Source: Amphritea atlantica
Lineage (GTDB): Bacteria; Pseudomonadota; Gammaproteobacteria; Pseudomonadales; Balneatricaceae
DNA: 64,000 nucleotides
Direction of reading: 5' to 3'
Assembly: GCA_024397875.1 (NCBI GenBank)
Contig: CP073344.1
Location: 3,587,001 to 3,651,000, forward strand
Of the stretch, positions 1 through 9,639 are shown one piece after another. Numbering within the stretch: position 1 is the stretch's first letter; every line of letters begins with the position of its first letter. A program made the translations under genes and the position numbers. A model generated the notes under the pieces. The model was not told the DNA's origin, made no database searches, and saw only the letters and a list, made by a program, of their open reading frames with translations.

Positions 1-120
1 GAACGCACCAGCTGCTTTACTGGTCAGGAGAGCCTGCTGCACACTGAGCGTAGCGACTTTTTCGGCCATAGCATTGAAGCTGAACAACAGCCCCACAATA
101 ATAATCAGTGATCGAAACAT
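1..120 (-). CDS. skp: Skp/OmpH-family periplasmic chaperone, 5' end only
   Basis: The reading frame starts at 120 and runs off the left edge, so only about 40 N-terminal residues are visible. They form a signal peptide (MFRSLIIIVGLLFSFNAMA) followed by EKVATLSVQQALLTSKAA, which resembles the start of OmpH/Skp, a periplasmic holdase for outer-membrane proteins. Its place 10 bp downstream of bamA is the standard skp position in the bamA-skp-lpxD order, and this context carries most of the assignment. An AGGAGAAC ribosome-binding site lies just upstream of the ATG. Confidence 0.8.
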   Translation of the reverse strand, partial: MFRSLIIIVGLLFSFNAMAEKVATLSVQQALLTSKAAGAF

Positions 121-130
121 AGTGTTCTCC

Positions 131-2434
131 TTAGAAAGTTCGTCCAAGAGCAAATTCGAAGAATCGCTCATCATCGGTATCTTCAGCGTTTAGCGCCCTG
201 GATAGCGCAATTGAGATCGGTCCGATCGGCGTCAGCCAGCTGAAACCGAAGCCGACAGAGTAACGCAACTCATCAAACTTAATACCGCTGTCACAGCTGT
301 TATTAGTAGGACACTCTGTCAGAAAAACGTTACCGGCATCGGCGAACAGGAGAGTCCGCATTGAGCTGGAGTCTTTAACAAAGGGCACCGGAAAGATAAC
401 TTCAGCACTCATATCAATGGCAACATCACCACCGTAGGGATCAGTTTCAGAGTCACGCGGACCCAGCGAGTTGGACTCAAATCCACGCACCGAACTCAGA
501 CCACCGCTGTAATAGTTCTTAAAGAACGGGTAAGCGTTATCGCCTAATTTACCGGCAAACGCCAACCGCCCTCTCAAAGAACCAATCAACCCCTCCTTAT
601 CTTCGGACAGAGGGAAATAGATCCGCCCTTTGTACTGCTCCTTATGATAGGACAGATCACTGCCAGGAATTCCTATCTCAACTGAAGCACTCTGCGAATA
701 CCCTTCGGTTGGGAAAATCTTCCGATTCAGATGGTTATCACTCCAGCTCAGCTGAACATTGAAAATATTAAAGCTATCGCCTTCAACCGCTATATAATCT
801 AATACTTCGTCTGAGGCATCATTAGAAGGCTTAACCTTGATCCCTTCGTAATTCAGACCAAAATTAAGCCGCTGATAATCATCCATGGGATAACCAAAGT
901 TAACGCCCGCACCCAGAGTATCGGTGGAGTAGTTACTGACGTTTTCCTCATCATAGTTAGTTTCACGAGAGAATATATTGTAGCCTCGGCTAACCCCATC
1001 TACGGTATAGTAGGGCTCAACATAGCTGAATTTGTATTCAGTAATGGTATCACTCTGCGTGATACCAAAGCCGACACTGTTACCGGAACCCAGAAAATTT
1101 TCCTGCTCGACACTCAGGTTAAGAATTGCACCGCTGGTCTGAGAAAAGCCGACACTGGCAGAGAAGTTACCCGTATTGTCTTCGATAACACTGTATTCAA
1201 GGTCCACCTGATCATCGGTACCCGGTACCGGGGCGGTTTCCACATTCACATCTTTAAAATAACCGGTCTGAGCAATACGCTGCTTGGAGCGTTCAATGTC
1301 AGCGGACGAAACAAGACCACCTTCCATTTGTGATATTGAGCGTCTGGCTACCACATCGGCTGTCTTAGTATTGCCTTTTACCGAGACACGCCGCACATAG
1401 GTCAGCTTACCCGGAGCAATAAAGAATTGCAGGTTAACGGTATTATCATCGTTAATCTTAGGCACCGGACTGACATTGGCAAACAGGTAACCCTTATCCC
1501 CCAGCTTGCGAATCAGCGCATCCTGTGACCCAGTCATCTCCCGGCGTGAAAAAGTAGCCCCTTGTGCGACAGTAATGACACTCAACAGCTCCTGCTCATC
1601 CACCACCAGATCCCCGGCAATAGCCACACTGCCAACGGTGAACTTGTCACCCTCGGTAACGCTTATAGTAATGTAAACATGCTTCTTATCGGGGGAGAGT
1701 GAAACCTGGGATGAATCAATCGTAAAATTAATATAGCCGCGATCAAGATAATAGGAACGCAGTCGCTCCAGATCACCCGCCAGTTTCTCTCTGGCATACT
1801 TGTCAGAATCACTGAAGAAGTCCCAGAAACCCGGAAGTTTGAGAGAGAACTCCTCTTTCAGCTCTTCATCACCGAACACGGTATTACCGACAATATTGAC
1901 ATGCTGGATGGTAGCAACCTTACCTTCCTTAATATCGATATTCAGTGCAACCCGGTTTTCCGACAACGGCTCTACCTCCGCTTCGATGGCAGCGCCATAG
2001 CGCCCCTGACCTGCATACAGACGCAACAGATCCTGACGAATTTTTTCCAGCGTGGCGCGTTTAAAAACATCACCTTCACGCAAGCCGCTTTGCTTCAGCC
2101 CCGCCAGTAGAGCCTCATCTTCAAGCACCTTATTGCCGTCGAGGCGGATCAGGCTCACAGCCGGACGTTCCTGAACCCTGACAATCAGCACATTACCATC
2201 ACGGTCAATGCGGATGTCATCAAAATAGCCGGTGCGGAACACCCTGCGGGTTGCCTCAGCGATGTCGCCCTGGCCAACACTCTGACCCGAGTCGATATCA
2301 AGGTTTCGTAGCACCAGGCCAGGTTCCACCCGTTGCAGCCCTTCCAGGCGCACATCTTCCACCGTAAATGATTGTGCACCAACAACCGCTGAAAACAGTG
2401 CCAGGGAAAAGAGAAGTCCGATTCTGATCTTCAT
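131..2434 (-). CDS. bamA: Outer-membrane protein assembly factor BamA
   Basis: This is the central Omp85 subunit of the BAM complex, which folds beta-barrel proteins into the outer membrane. The 767 residues begin with a signal peptide ending near VVGA-QSF. Five POTRA repeats follow (about residues 22-420), each recognisable by patterns such as VEGLQRVEPGLVLRNL, and then a C-terminal 16-strand barrel (about 440-767) that contains the VRGF motif and ends in a terminal phenylalanine (ALGRTF), the usual outer-membrane insertion signal. The length is typical of the family. The gene follows rseP by 29 bp and precedes skp by 10 bp, so it very likely belongs to the same long minus-strand operon. Confidence 0.98.
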   Translation of the reverse strand: MKIRIGLLFSLALFSAVVGAQSFTVEDVRLEGLQRVEPGLVLRNLDIDSGQSVGQGDIAEATRRVFRTGYFDDIRIDRDGNVLIVRVQERPAVSLIRLDGNKVLEDEALLAGLKQSGLREGDVFKRATLEKIRQDLLRLYAGQGRYGAAIEAEVEPLSENRVALNIDIKEGKVATIQHVNIVGNTVFGDEELKEEFSLKLPGFWDFFSDSDKYAREKLAGDLERLRSYYLDRGYINFTIDSSQVSLSPDKKHVYITISVTEGDKFTVGSVAIAGDLVVDEQELLSVITVAQGATFSRREMTGSQDALIRKLGDKGYLFANVSPVPKINDDNTVNLQFFIAPGKLTYVRRVSVKGNTKTADVVARRSISQMEGGLVSSADIERSKQRIAQTGYFKDVNVETAPVPGTDDQVDLEYSVIEDNTGNFSASVGFSQTSGAILNLSVEQENFLGSGNSVGFGITQSDTITEYKFSYVEPYYTVDGVSRGYNIFSRETNYDEENVSNYSTDTLGAGVNFGYPMDDYQRLNFGLNYEGIKVKPSNDASDEVLDYIAVEGDSFNIFNVQLSWSDNHLNRKIFPTEGYSQSASVEIGIPGSDLSYHKEQYKGRIYFPLSEDKEGLIGSLRGRLAFAGKLGDNAYPFFKNYYSGGLSSVRGFESNSLGPRDSETDPYGGDVAIDMSAEVIFPVPFVKDSSSMRTLLFADAGNVFLTECPTNNSCDSGIKFDELRYSVGFGFSWLTPIGPISIALSRALNAEDTDDERFFEFALGRTF

Positions 2435-2463
2435 GAACTGATTCTTATATTGAGATAGAAAAT

Positions 2464-3816
2464 TTAAAGTCGCATTAGATCATTAAAAATAGCGACGCCC
2501 ATAAGCGAAAACAAAACTGCCATTCCGATTCTTAAGCCAACCATCTGTACCTTTTCAGATACCGGCCGTCCCCTCAGCAGCTCTACTGCATAATACAGTA
2601 GATGGCCGCCATCCAGCATGGGAATCGGTAACAGATTGAGAATACCGAGACTGATACTCAGATATGCCAGAAATCCGGCAAACGCTTCAATACCCGAAGC
2701 CGCTGAAGCGCCTGCCACTTTAGCAATGGTTATCGGCCCACTCAAGTTTTTTACTGACAACACGCCTTCGAACATTTTCCAGATCGAATCAAGGATCAGG
2801 CTGATCATCTGCCAGGTTTTTGCAAACGCCCCGCCAATTGATTCAAAAACACCGTAGCGTACATGACGTAACATCTCCGGAGGCCATTCAACCGGTTCAA
2901 CGCCCGCCCCGACATATCCGATCACACCGCCCTCTTCAGCTTTTTCTGCCGGGATCACGGTTAAAAACAACTGCTGACTATTGCGCTGTACCTCTAGCTG
3001 AAGCGGCCGTCCCGGACTCTGGCGAATCGTTTCTACCAGTTGACCCCACTCCGCCACCGGCTGCTGATCTATCGCGATCACCCGGTCGCCGACCAACAGC
3101 CCCGCTTGAGCCGCCGCTCCGCCATCCACAACCTGCCCTATCACCGCAGGATAAACCGGCCGAAACGGCTGAATACCGAGTGCCGTCATAGGGCTTTCTG
3201 CTTCAGGATCAAAGTGCCAGCCTGACAGATTCAACTGATAGTCACTTTGCTGACCGCTGAACGCCGGTCGCACTGTCACTGGAACAACTGCCGACTCACC
3301 GATATAGGTTGCCATCGCCAGGTTAACATCTTCCCAGGAAGGTGTTTCCCGTCCAGCTACCGAGAGTATTTCATAACCCGGTTGCAGTCCGGATTGCTCC
3401 GCAATACTGCCTGCTGAGATACTGCCAATCACCGGCACCGCTTTTTCGACACCCGACACCAGCATCACCCAGTAAACCAATACAGCAAACAGGAGATTCA
3501 CCACAGGCCCGGCCGCAACAATCGCAATCCGCTGCAATACGGGTTTACGGTTAAATGCCTGATTGATTAATCCAGGCTCGACGCTGCCCTCCCGCTCATC
3601 AAGCATCGAAACATAACCACCCAGAGGAATCATGGCGATAACATATTCAGTATCAAGCCGGTCGCGCCAGCGCACCAGCGGCTTACCAAAACCTACAGAG
3701 AAACGTAAAACTTTGACACCACAGCGCCGGGCCACCCAGAAGTGACCATACTCATGGATCGTTACCAGAATCCCCAGGGTAACGATCAGTGCTAATACAG
3801 TATTTATAATTTCCAT
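2464..3816 (-). CDS. rseP: Site-2 intramembrane metalloprotease RseP
   Basis: RseP cleaves the membrane-embedded anti-sigma factor RseA after DegS cutting, which releases sigma-E, and it also clears signal-peptide remnants. The 450-residue protein shows the zinc-binding HExxH motif as HEYGH in the first transmembrane helix (about residue 22), two central PDZ domains (about 115-290), and the second catalytic motif PMLDGGH near residue 400 between C-terminal helices. Length and architecture match the proteobacterial family. It lies 12 bp downstream of cdsA and just before bamA, the conserved order for envelope-biogenesis genes. Confidence 0.97.
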   Translation of the reverse strand: MEIINTVLALIVTLGILVTIHEYGHFWVARRCGVKVLRFSVGFGKPLVRWRDRLDTEYVIAMIPLGGYVSMLDEREGSVEPGLINQAFNRKPVLQRIAIVAAGPVVNLLFAVLVYWVMLVSGVEKAVPVIGSISAGSIAEQSGLQPGYEILSVAGRETPSWEDVNLAMATYIGESAVVPVTVRPAFSGQQSDYQLNLSGWHFDPEAESPMTALGIQPFRPVYPAVIGQVVDGGAAAQAGLLVGDRVIAIDQQPVAEWGQLVETIRQSPGRPLQLEVQRNSQQLFLTVIPAEKAEEGGVIGYVGAGVEPVEWPPEMLRHVRYGVFESIGGAFAKTWQMISLILDSIWKMFEGVLSVKNLSGPITIAKVAGASAASGIEAFAGFLAYLSISLGILNLLPIPMLDGGHLLYYAVELLRGRPVSEKVQMVGLRIGMAVLFSLMGVAIFNDLMRL

Positions 3817-3828
3817 CGTTCCTCAGAG

Positions 3829-4641
3829 TCAGCTAATCGCTAACAGCTGCACACCCACAACAAACACCGGAGCGGCGGCTGTAATGCTGTCTATGCGATC
3901 GAGAACTCCACCATGACCGGGAAGCAGTCGACTACTATCTTTAATGCCACGATGACGCTTGAGCATACTTTCAAACAGGTCACCGAGCACCGAAGCAAGC
4001 CCGGCAATCATCGCCATCAGCAACAAATAGACTCCACTAAACAGATCAAGTTCAAGATAGAAAATAAAACAGAGTGAGATAACCGCACAGGAGGCAAGCC
4101 CTCCCCACAACCCGGCACGGGTTTTCCCCGGACTGACATTTGCAGCCAGCTTAGCACGTCCCCAGGTTTTACCCGCGAAATATGCACCGATATCAGCCCC
4201 CCAGACCAGTAACAACAGCATCAGTAACAGCACCCCTCCTTTAGGGAGGTGATGCAGGCTTACCAGCGCCATCCAGCTGGAGGTCAGCACCAGAATACCG
4301 ATCAGCGCCCGCTGCCAGCCTCTTTGCCACCCCCCTACCGAGGGATAACGCACAACCCAGAACGCAGCCAGCCCCCAGAATGCGACGGCCACCAGAAGAA
4401 ACCCTCCAAACGCGGCGTCCGGAGAGTAGTAGTTAAGTGCAGCAATCAGGGCGGCAATCAGGGAGGTATATGCAAAACGGACTGCTGAAGCACTCAGAGT
4501 GGACAGATTAGCCCACTCCCAGGCACCAAACAGGACGATTGCGGCGACAAACAGTTTAAACACTTCAAAACTGGAGAGGAAAAGCCCCGCCAAAACCAAC
4601 GGAGCTAACAGGACAGCGGTCCAGACCCTCTCTTTAAGCAT
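3829..4641 (-). CDS. cdsA: Phosphatidate cytidylyltransferase CdsA
   Basis: CdsA makes CDP-diacylglycerol from phosphatidate and CTP, the branch point for phosphatidylethanolamine, phosphatidylglycerol and cardiolipin. The 270-residue protein is a multi-pass membrane protein with the family signature near the C terminus: GDLFESMLKRHRGIKDSS followed by LLPGHGGVLDRIDS, which carry the conserved acidic and GHGG residues. Its start overlaps the end of uppS by 8 bp, indicating translational coupling. The neighbours uppS and rseP are the usual ones. Confidence 0.97.
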   Translation of the reverse strand: MLKERVWTAVLLAPLVLAGLFLSSFEVFKLFVAAIVLFGAWEWANLSTLSASAVRFAYTSLIAALIAALNYYSPDAAFGGFLLVAVAFWGLAAFWVVRYPSVGGWQRGWQRALIGILVLTSSWMALVSLHHLPKGGVLLLMLLLLVWGADIGAYFAGKTWGRAKLAANVSPGKTRAGLWGGLASCAVISLCFIFYLELDLFSGVYLLLMAMIAGLASVLGDLFESMLKRHRGIKDSSRLLPGHGGVLDRIDSITAAAPVFVVGVQLLAIS

Positions 4642-5395
4642 TATCAGCCTCTATCTGTTCACTGGTTTTACCAAAACGGCGCTCACGGGTGGCATAGCTC
4701 TGAATCGCAGCGCCCAGCGCGTATTTATCAAAATCAGGCCACAACAGGTCACTGAAAAAATACTCGCTATAGGCCATCTGCCAGATCAGAAAGTTACTGA
4801 TTCGCTGCTCACCGGCGGTACGGATACACAGATCCGGCGACGGCAGGTCACTCAGACACACCATCGACCCTAGCAGTTCCTCATCCAGCTGATCCGGGGT
4901 ATATAGCCCTTCCAGGCATCCCTGAGCAAAGCGTTTAGCCGCCTGAACGATATCCCACTGACCACCATAGTTAGCCGCTACATTGACTATCAGCCCGGTA
5001 TTAGCAGCCGTGAGCGTCTCGGCCTTATCGATTTTTTTCTGTAATGAACTGCTAAAGCGACTCTTATCACCGATAACACGCAAACGAATATTGTGTTTGT
5101 GTAGCTTTTTCACCTCACGGTCCAGCGCCAGCGCAAACAACTCCATCAGCCCTTTAACCTCAAGGGCCGGCCGTTGCCAGTTTTCGCTACTGAAAGCAAA
5201 CAGTGTCAGTACTTCCACGCCCAGTTCTGCACATCCCTGCACCACACTGCGAACACTGTCGACACCCGCCCGGTGACCCGCAAGACTGCCCTTGCCATTT
5301 TTTTTCGCCCACCGGTTATTACCATCCATAATAATCGCAATATGACGCGGTACAGATTTTCCCGCAGGCAAGCTGAGCTGTAATTTTTCAGACAT
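4634..5395 (-). CDS. uppS: Undecaprenyl diphosphate synthase (cis-prenyltransferase)
   Basis: UppS condenses farnesyl diphosphate with eight isopentenyl units to give the C55 lipid carrier for peptidoglycan and O-antigen. The motif IIMDGNNRWAKK holds the catalytic aspartate, GHRAG follows it, and the C-terminal RTAGEQRISNFLIWQ is the homoallylic-substrate and dimer motif. I chose the ATG at 5395 (MSEKLQLS), which leaves an N-terminal tail close to the family norm. An in-frame GTG five codons upstream (5410) is an alternative, and neither start has a strong ribosome-binding site. The gene overlaps cdsA by 8 bp and follows frr by about 45 bp. Confidence 0.95.
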   Translation of the reverse strand: MSEKLQLSLPAGKSVPRHIAIIMDGNNRWAKKNGKGSLAGHRAGVDSVRSVVQGCAELGVEVLTLFAFSSENWQRPALEVKGLMELFALALDREVKKLHKHNIRLRVIGDKSRFSSSLQKKIDKAETLTAANTGLIVNVAANYGGQWDIVQAAKRFAQGCLEGLYTPDQLDEELLGSMVCLSDLPSPDLCIRTAGEQRISNFLIWQMAYSEYFFSDLLWPDFDKYALGAAIQSYATRERRFGKTSEQIEADNA

Positions 5396-5441
5396 ATCAG
5401 ACGCCGGCACCCAGAGTGAACACGTTACCGGCTATTCCCTA

Positions 5442-5999
5442 TTAAATTTCCATCAGATCCGCTTCTTTATCCTGAAGCAACTGATCAACTTCAGCAATAA
5501 ACTTATCCGTCAGCTTCTGAATCTGATCTTCACCGCGACGCGCGTCGTCCTCGGTAATTTCCTTCTCTTTCAGCAGGTCCTTGATATCACCATTGGCATC
5601 CCGACGAACATTACGGATAGAAACACGACCGTTTTCGGCTTCCTGACGTGCCTGACGGATATACCCTTTACGGGTTTCTTCGGTCAGGGCAGGCATAGGC
5701 ACACGAATCACTGCACCCGCTGTCGAGGGGTTCAGCCCCAGGTCAGACTTCATAATCGCCTTTTCAATATCAGGGACAAGATTGGACTCCCATGGCGATA
5801 TCGACAGGGTACGACCATCCTCTACACTGATATTTGCCACCTGACTCAGCGGCACAGCAGAACCGTAATAGTTCACATGTACGGTTTCCAGAATACTCGG
5901 ATGAGCCCGGCCGGTACGAATCTTTCTCAGGTTCGTCGCCAGAGCTTCCAGACTTTTACCCATGCGTTCCTGGGCATCCTGAGCGATCTCATTCAGCAT
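5442..5999 (-). CDS. frr: Ribosome recycling factor
   Basis: RRF, with EF-G, splits the post-termination ribosome. The 185-residue protein has the family's usual length and conserved stretches: [12 protein letters not shown] near residue 30, ISPWE near residue 70, and the helical C-terminal region with the RNVRRDAN element. The start codon lies inside the 3' end of pyrH (11-bp overlap), so translation of frr is probably coupled to pyrH. It belongs to the rpsB-tsf-pyrH-frr group. Confidence 0.98.
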   Translation of the reverse strand: MLNEIAQDAQERMGKSLEALATNLRKIRTGRAHPSILETVHVNYYGSAVPLSQVANISVEDGRTLSISPWESNLVPDIEKAIMKSDLGLNPSTAGAVIRVPMPALTEETRKGYIRQARQEAENGRVSIRNVRRDANGDIKDLLKEKEITEDDARRGEDQIQKLTDKFIAEVDQLLQDKEADLMEI

Positions 6000-6747
6000 A
6001 TATATCTCCTACCGCCTCATTATTATCAATGACGGTTCCTTCGTCGCTACCAACAATCAGGTTGGCAAGCGCACCTGGTTTGTTCATATTGAAAACCCGG
6101 ACCGGCATATCATGGTCCCGGGCCAGACAGATTGCAGTCAGATCCATAACGCCCAGCTGCTTATCCAGCGCCTCATCAAATGTCAGATGCTGGTAGCGCT
6201 TGGCAGAAGGGTCTTTCATTGGATCTGCGGTATACACACCATCAACTTTGGTGGCTTTTATTACTACATCAGCATCGATCTCGATACCCCGCAGACACGC
6301 GGCTGAGTCAGTAGTAAAAAACGGGTTACCGGTACCCGCTGAAAAAATCACAACGTCACCCTGGCTCAGGTAACGGACCGCATTACGGCGATCATAATCG
6401 TCGACCACTCCGCGCATCGGTATAGCAGACATGACCCGGGTTGCAATATTACAACGTTCCAGGGCATCACGCATCGCCAAAGCATTCATAACCGTTGCCA
6501 GCATGCCCATATGATCACCGGTTACCCGGTCAAGGCCGGCTGCGCTAAGGGCAGCACCACGGAACAGGTTACCACCACCAATAACCATACCGACCTGAAC
6601 ACCTATACCCACCAGTTGACCAATTTCCAGCGCCATCCGGTTCAACACCTTGGGATCGATGCCGAAATTTGCTTCACCCATCAGGGCTTCGCCACTTAAC
6701 TTGAGAAGTATACGTTTATATTTGGAATGCTTATTTGAGGCAGGCAT
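5989..6747 (-). CDS. pyrH: Uridylate kinase PyrH
   Basis: PyrH phosphorylates UMP to UDP in pyrimidine nucleotide synthesis and is an amino-acid-kinase-fold hexamer, distinct from eukaryotic UMP kinases. The core motifs are KLSGEALMG near the start, GGGNLFRG, and the C-terminal region with [10 protein letters not shown]. The frame is open for 21 more codons upstream, but the ATG at 6747 ([12 protein letters not shown]) is preceded by a GGAG ribosome-binding site and gives a 252-residue protein close to family length. The gene sits about 100 bp after tsf, with a 9-bp inverted repeat in the spacer, and overlaps frr. Confidence 0.97.
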   Translation of the reverse strand: MPASNKHSKYKRILLKLSGEALMGEANFGIDPKVLNRMALEIGQLVGIGVQVGMVIGGGNLFRGAALSAAGLDRVTGDHMGMLATVMNALAMRDALERCNIATRVMSAIPMRGVVDDYDRRNAVRYLSQGDVVIFSAGTGNPFFTTDSAACLRGIEIDADVVIKATKVDGVYTADPMKDPSAKRYQHLTFDEALDKQLGVMDLTAICLARDHDMPVRVFNMNKPGALANLIVGSDEGTVIDNNEAVGDIYAE

Positions 6748-6799
6748 TGGTATCGTCTCCACCCGGACTGAGTTCGCACCAGTGTAACAAGAAAGAAAT

Positions 6800-6830
6800 A
6801 GATTGCGCACCCAGAACAGGCGCGCAATCT
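6800..6830 (-). other. Inverted repeat in the tsf-pyrH spacer
   Basis: AGATTGCGC (6800-6808) and GCGCAATCT (6822-6830) form a perfect 9-bp stem. On the transcribed (minus) strand there is no run of U after the stem, so it is not a complete intrinsic terminator. It may be an mRNA processing or stability element that modulates pyrH relative to rpsB-tsf. The function is inferred from position only. Confidence 0.45.
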
Positions 6831-6845
6831 GCGCAGGATCAGTTA

Positions 6846-7706
6846 TTAACCTTTCAACTGCTCAGCAACTTCAGCAGCGAAGTCTTTGTGTTCGACCTCG
6901 ATACCTTCACCTACTTCAATGCGGATAAATGATGCAACAGACGCGCCTGCATCTTTAACCAGCTGACCCACTTTAACATCTGGGTTTTTAACGAATGGCT
7001 GCTCAACCAGGCTGTTTTCAGCCAGGAACTTGTTGATACGACCAACAACCATTTTTTCTGCGATCTCTGCAGGCTTGCTAGCCATATCAGGCTGCGCCAG
7101 AATGATCTCTTTCTCTTTCGCAACAACATCAGCAGGCATGTCATCTTTGCTAACCACCTGAGGGTTAACAGCAGTTACATGCATAGCGATATCTTTAGCC
7201 AGCTCAGCGTCACCGCCGTTCAGAGCAACAATGGCTGCCAGAGTACCCGTACCGTGGACATACGCAGAAACCGTTTCGCCTTCAACGATCAATACACGAC
7301 GAACACTGATATTCTCACCGATCTTCTGTACCAGAGCATCACGAACGTCAGTCAGCTCACCAGCCATCAGCGCTGCAACATCAGTCTGCTTTTCAGCAAA
7401 TGCTTTTTCCAGCACGGTGTTAGCAAAAGTAGTGAAGTTAGCATCACGAGCAGCAAAGTCAGTTTCAGAGTTCACTTCAACTGCAACAGCACAGCTGTTG
7501 TCGTCAGCGACTTTAACTACAACGATACCTTCAGCAGCAGTACGACCCGCTTTCTTAGCGGCTTTCATACCAGACGCTTTACGCAGCTCTTCGATCGCCT
7601 TATCCACATCGCCTTCAGCAGCAGCCAGCGCTTTCTTACACTCCATCATACCCAGACCGGTACGATCGCGCAGTTCTTTTACCTGCTTAGCGGAGAAGTT
7701 TGCCAT
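6846..7706 (-). CDS. tsf: Translation elongation factor Ts
   Basis: EF-Ts is the guanine-nucleotide exchange factor for EF-Tu. The 286-residue protein starts with a UBA-like domain ([19 protein letters not shown]) and carries the family signature [11 protein letters not shown] around residue 80, followed by the two dimerisation-type core subdomains. The length is typical of gammaproteobacteria. It is cotranscribed with rpsB, from which it is separated by about 110 bp containing a strong hairpin. Confidence 0.98.
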   Translation of the reverse strand: MANFSAKQVKELRDRTGLGMMECKKALAAAEGDVDKAIEELRKASGMKAAKKAGRTAAEGIVVVKVADDNSCAVAVEVNSETDFAARDANFTTFANTVLEKAFAEKQTDVAALMAGELTDVRDALVQKIGENISVRRVLIVEGETVSAYVHGTGTLAAIVALNGGDAELAKDIAMHVTAVNPQVVSKDDMPADVVAKEKEIILAQPDMASKPAEIAEKMVVGRINKFLAENSLVEQPFVKNPDVKVGQLVKDAGASVASFIRIEVGEGIEVEHKDFAAEVAEQLKG

Positions 7707-7744
7707 TTGGTTTTACCCCATTAACAATCTATTGATTCAAATTC

Positions 7745-7772
7745 AAAAAAAGGGGAGCAACTCAGCTCCCCT
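7745..7772 (-). terminator. Attenuator-like terminator between rpsB and tsf
   Basis: Read on the minus strand, AGGGGAGC and GCTCCCCT form an 8-bp GC-rich stem with a short loop, followed directly by seven T. This is a textbook intrinsic terminator between two cotranscribed genes. A partial terminator here would let rpsB be expressed more than tsf, which is the known pattern in Escherichia coli. Confidence 0.8.
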
Positions 7773-7815
7773 CCCGCGTGTCTGAATATTTTATCCAAAC
7801 CGCTTGACAGTCTGA

Positions 7816-8553
7816 TTACTCAGCAGCAGCGTCGTCTTCAACTTCAACGAATTCGCTCTTGTCACCAGCATTAACATCAGCGCCTTCAGTGCAGGCATCA
7901 GCTACGGCTTTAACGTAGATCTGAATTGCACGCAGTGCGTCATCGTTACCTGGGATAACGTAGTCAACACCGTCAGGGTTGCTGTTAGTATCAACGATAC
8001 CAATTACAGGGATACCCAGCTTGTTTGCTTCGTTGATAGCGATACGCTCGTGATCAACATCAACAACAAACAGTGCGTCAGGCAGACCGCCCATATCCTT
8101 GATACCACCGATAGACAGTTCCAGCTTTTCCATCTCACGCTGACGCATCAGAGCTTCTTTCTTGGTCAGCTGTGCGAAAGTACCATCCTGGCTCTGCGCT
8201 TCCAGATCACGGAAACGACGGATAGACTGACGAATAGTCTTGTAGTTAGTCAGCATACCACCCAACCAGCGGTGGTTAACGTACGGCATATTCGCACGAG
8301 ATGCTTCTTCTTTGATGGTCTTGCTGGCAGCACGCTTAGTACCAACGAACAGGATCTTGTTCTTGTTGACAGCCATGCCTTTAACAACATCCAGCGCACC
8401 GTTCAGTGCTGGCAGGGTGTGTTCCAGATTGATGATATGAATCTTGTTACGAGCACCGAAAATGTACTTACCCATTTTCGGATTCCAGTAACGGGTCTGG
8501 TGACCGAAGTGAACACCTGCTTTCAGCAGGTCACGCATTGTAACTTTTGCCAT
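7816..8553 (-). CDS. rpsB: 30S ribosomal protein S2
   Basis: S2 is a late-assembling 30S protein that helps recruit S1. The 245-residue product has the family's [22 protein letters not shown] opening in pieces such as GVHFGHQTR, the [14 protein letters not shown] motif, and [12 protein letters not shown] near residue 160. It ends in an acidic tail ([10 protein letters not shown]). It is the first gene of the rpsB-tsf unit, preceded by a GC-rich leader of about 150 nt and a good sigma-70 promoter on the minus strand. Confidence 0.98.
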   Translation of the reverse strand: MAKVTMRDLLKAGVHFGHQTRYWNPKMGKYIFGARNKIHIINLEHTLPALNGALDVVKGMAVNKNKILFVGTKRAASKTIKEEASRANMPYVNHRWLGGMLTNYKTIRQSIRRFRDLEAQSQDGTFAQLTKKEALMRQREMEKLELSIGGIKDMGGLPDALFVVDVDHERIAINEANKLGIPVIGIVDTNSNPDGVDYVIPGNDDALRAIQIYVKAVADACTEGADVNAGDKSEFVEVEDDAAAE

Positions 8554-8700
8554 TATATTTTCCTAAGTATAGGGTTAGACGTCCATGCACCCCACCTCCC
8601 AACCGCAAGCGGCACCCAAGGAGATGTGTCGGTAACATGTGTGGATTTATGAAACCGGTGTTTTTAAAACCTATAAGGATTCAGAAACACAAATTTCGAG
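8554..8700 (-). promoter_or_regulatory. rpsB 5' leader, possible S2 autoregulatory element
   Basis: Between the predicted transcription start (about 8700) and the rpsB start codon lies an unusually long GC-rich leader. It contains a GCCGCTTGCGG inverted repeat near 8600 and a G-rich GGGAGGTGGGG tract. In Escherichia coli and other gammaproteobacteria the rpsB leader is conserved and mediates repression by S2. A similar role here is inferred from position and structure, and I could not align it to a covariance model. Confidence 0.4.
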
Positions 8701-8706
8701 CGCGAT

Positions 8707-8735
8707 TTTATACCATAAACGCGCCTTGTTTTGAA
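8707..8735 (-). promoter_or_regulatory. Sigma-70 promoter of rpsB-tsf
   Basis: On the minus strand TTCAAA (8735-8730), a 17-bp spacer and TATAAA (8712-8707) form a near-consensus promoter. The bases right after the -10 element (ATCGCGCTCG) are GC-rich, as in the discriminators of stringently controlled ribosomal promoters. Confidence 0.7.
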
Positions 8736-8767
8736 GTATGAATTACAATCTATTTATTCGCAGTGTT

Positions 8768-8796
8768 TTGTTCTTAGCCGCTAAATTCGCTACAAT
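8768..8796 (+). promoter_or_regulatory. Sigma-70 promoter of map-glnD
   Basis: TTGTTC (8768-8773), a 17-bp spacer and TACAAT (8791-8796) precede map by about 50 bp. This promoter diverges from the rpsB promoter, and the two -35 elements are about 30 bp apart. Confidence 0.65.
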
Positions 8797-8845
8797 CGGC
8801 TAATATCTTCTTACGCCCCAAAGGCTTACAAATTTAAGGGTTTAT

Positions 8846-9616
8846 ATGAGCATCACTATCAAAACGCCGGAAGAGATCGAAAAAATGCGCGTCGCTGGAC
8901 GCCTGGCGGCAGAAGTCCTGGAAATGATCGCCCCCTTCGTCAAGCCCGGCGTAACCACAGAAGAGCTCAACACCATCTGTCATGACTATATCGTCAATGA
9001 ACAGAACGCCATTCCAGCTCCGCTCAACTACCATGGCTTTCCTAAATCGATCTGCACATCGGTCAACCATGTTGTCTGTCATGGCATTCCGAATGACAAG
9101 CCACTTAAGAACGGCGACATTATCAATATCGATATCACCGTAATCAAAGATGACTACCACGGCGATACCAGCCAGATGTTCTATGTCGGTAACGTCCCTC
9201 CCCATGCCCAACGCTTGTGTGAAATCACTCAGGAATGCCTCTATAAAGGGATGGCCCTGGTAAAACCCGGCGCCCGCCTCGGCGACATAGGACACGTTAT
9301 CCAGCAACACGCTGAAGCCAATCATTATTCGGTGGTACGCGAATACTGTGGCCACGGCATCGGTATCGGCTTTCACGAAGACCCTCAGGTCGTGCATTAC
9401 GGTAAACCAGGCACCGGTGTCGAATTACAGGAGGGCATGTGCTTTACCATCGAACCGATGATCAATGCCGGTAAGCGACACGTTAAGTTGCTGAAGCGCG
9501 ATGGCTGGACAGTAGAAACTGTCGATAAACGCCTCTCGGCTCAATGGGAACATACTATTCTGGTAACGGCCGATGGCTATGAAACACTGACCAGACGCAA
9601 GGATGAAACATTCTAA
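8846..9616 (+). CDS. map: Type I methionine aminopeptidase
   Basis: Map removes the initiator methionine from nascent proteins. The 256-residue pita-bread-fold enzyme shows the metal ligands in order: the two aspartates in NIDITVIKDDYHGDTS, a histidine in GHGIGIGFHEDP, and glutamates in CFTIEPM and QWEHTILVT. It has no N-terminal zinc-finger extension, as expected for the bacterial type Ia form. It is followed 23 bp later by glnD, the same pairing as in Escherichia coli, and lies divergent to rpsB. Confidence 0.98.
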   Translation: MSITIKTPEEIEKMRVAGRLAAEVLEMIAPFVKPGVTTEELNTICHDYIVNEQNAIPAPLNYHGFPKSICTSVNHVVCHGIPNDKPLKNGDIINIDITVIKDDYHGDTSQMFYVGNVPPHAQRLCEITQECLYKGMALVKPGARLGDIGHVIQQHAEANHYSVVREYCGHGIGIGFHEDPQVVHYGKPGTGVELQEGMCFTIEPMINAGKRHVKLLKRDGWTVETVDKRLSAQWEHTILVTADGYETLTRRKDETF

Positions 9617-9639
9617 TCTACCGCTGACGGGGGCAATCC

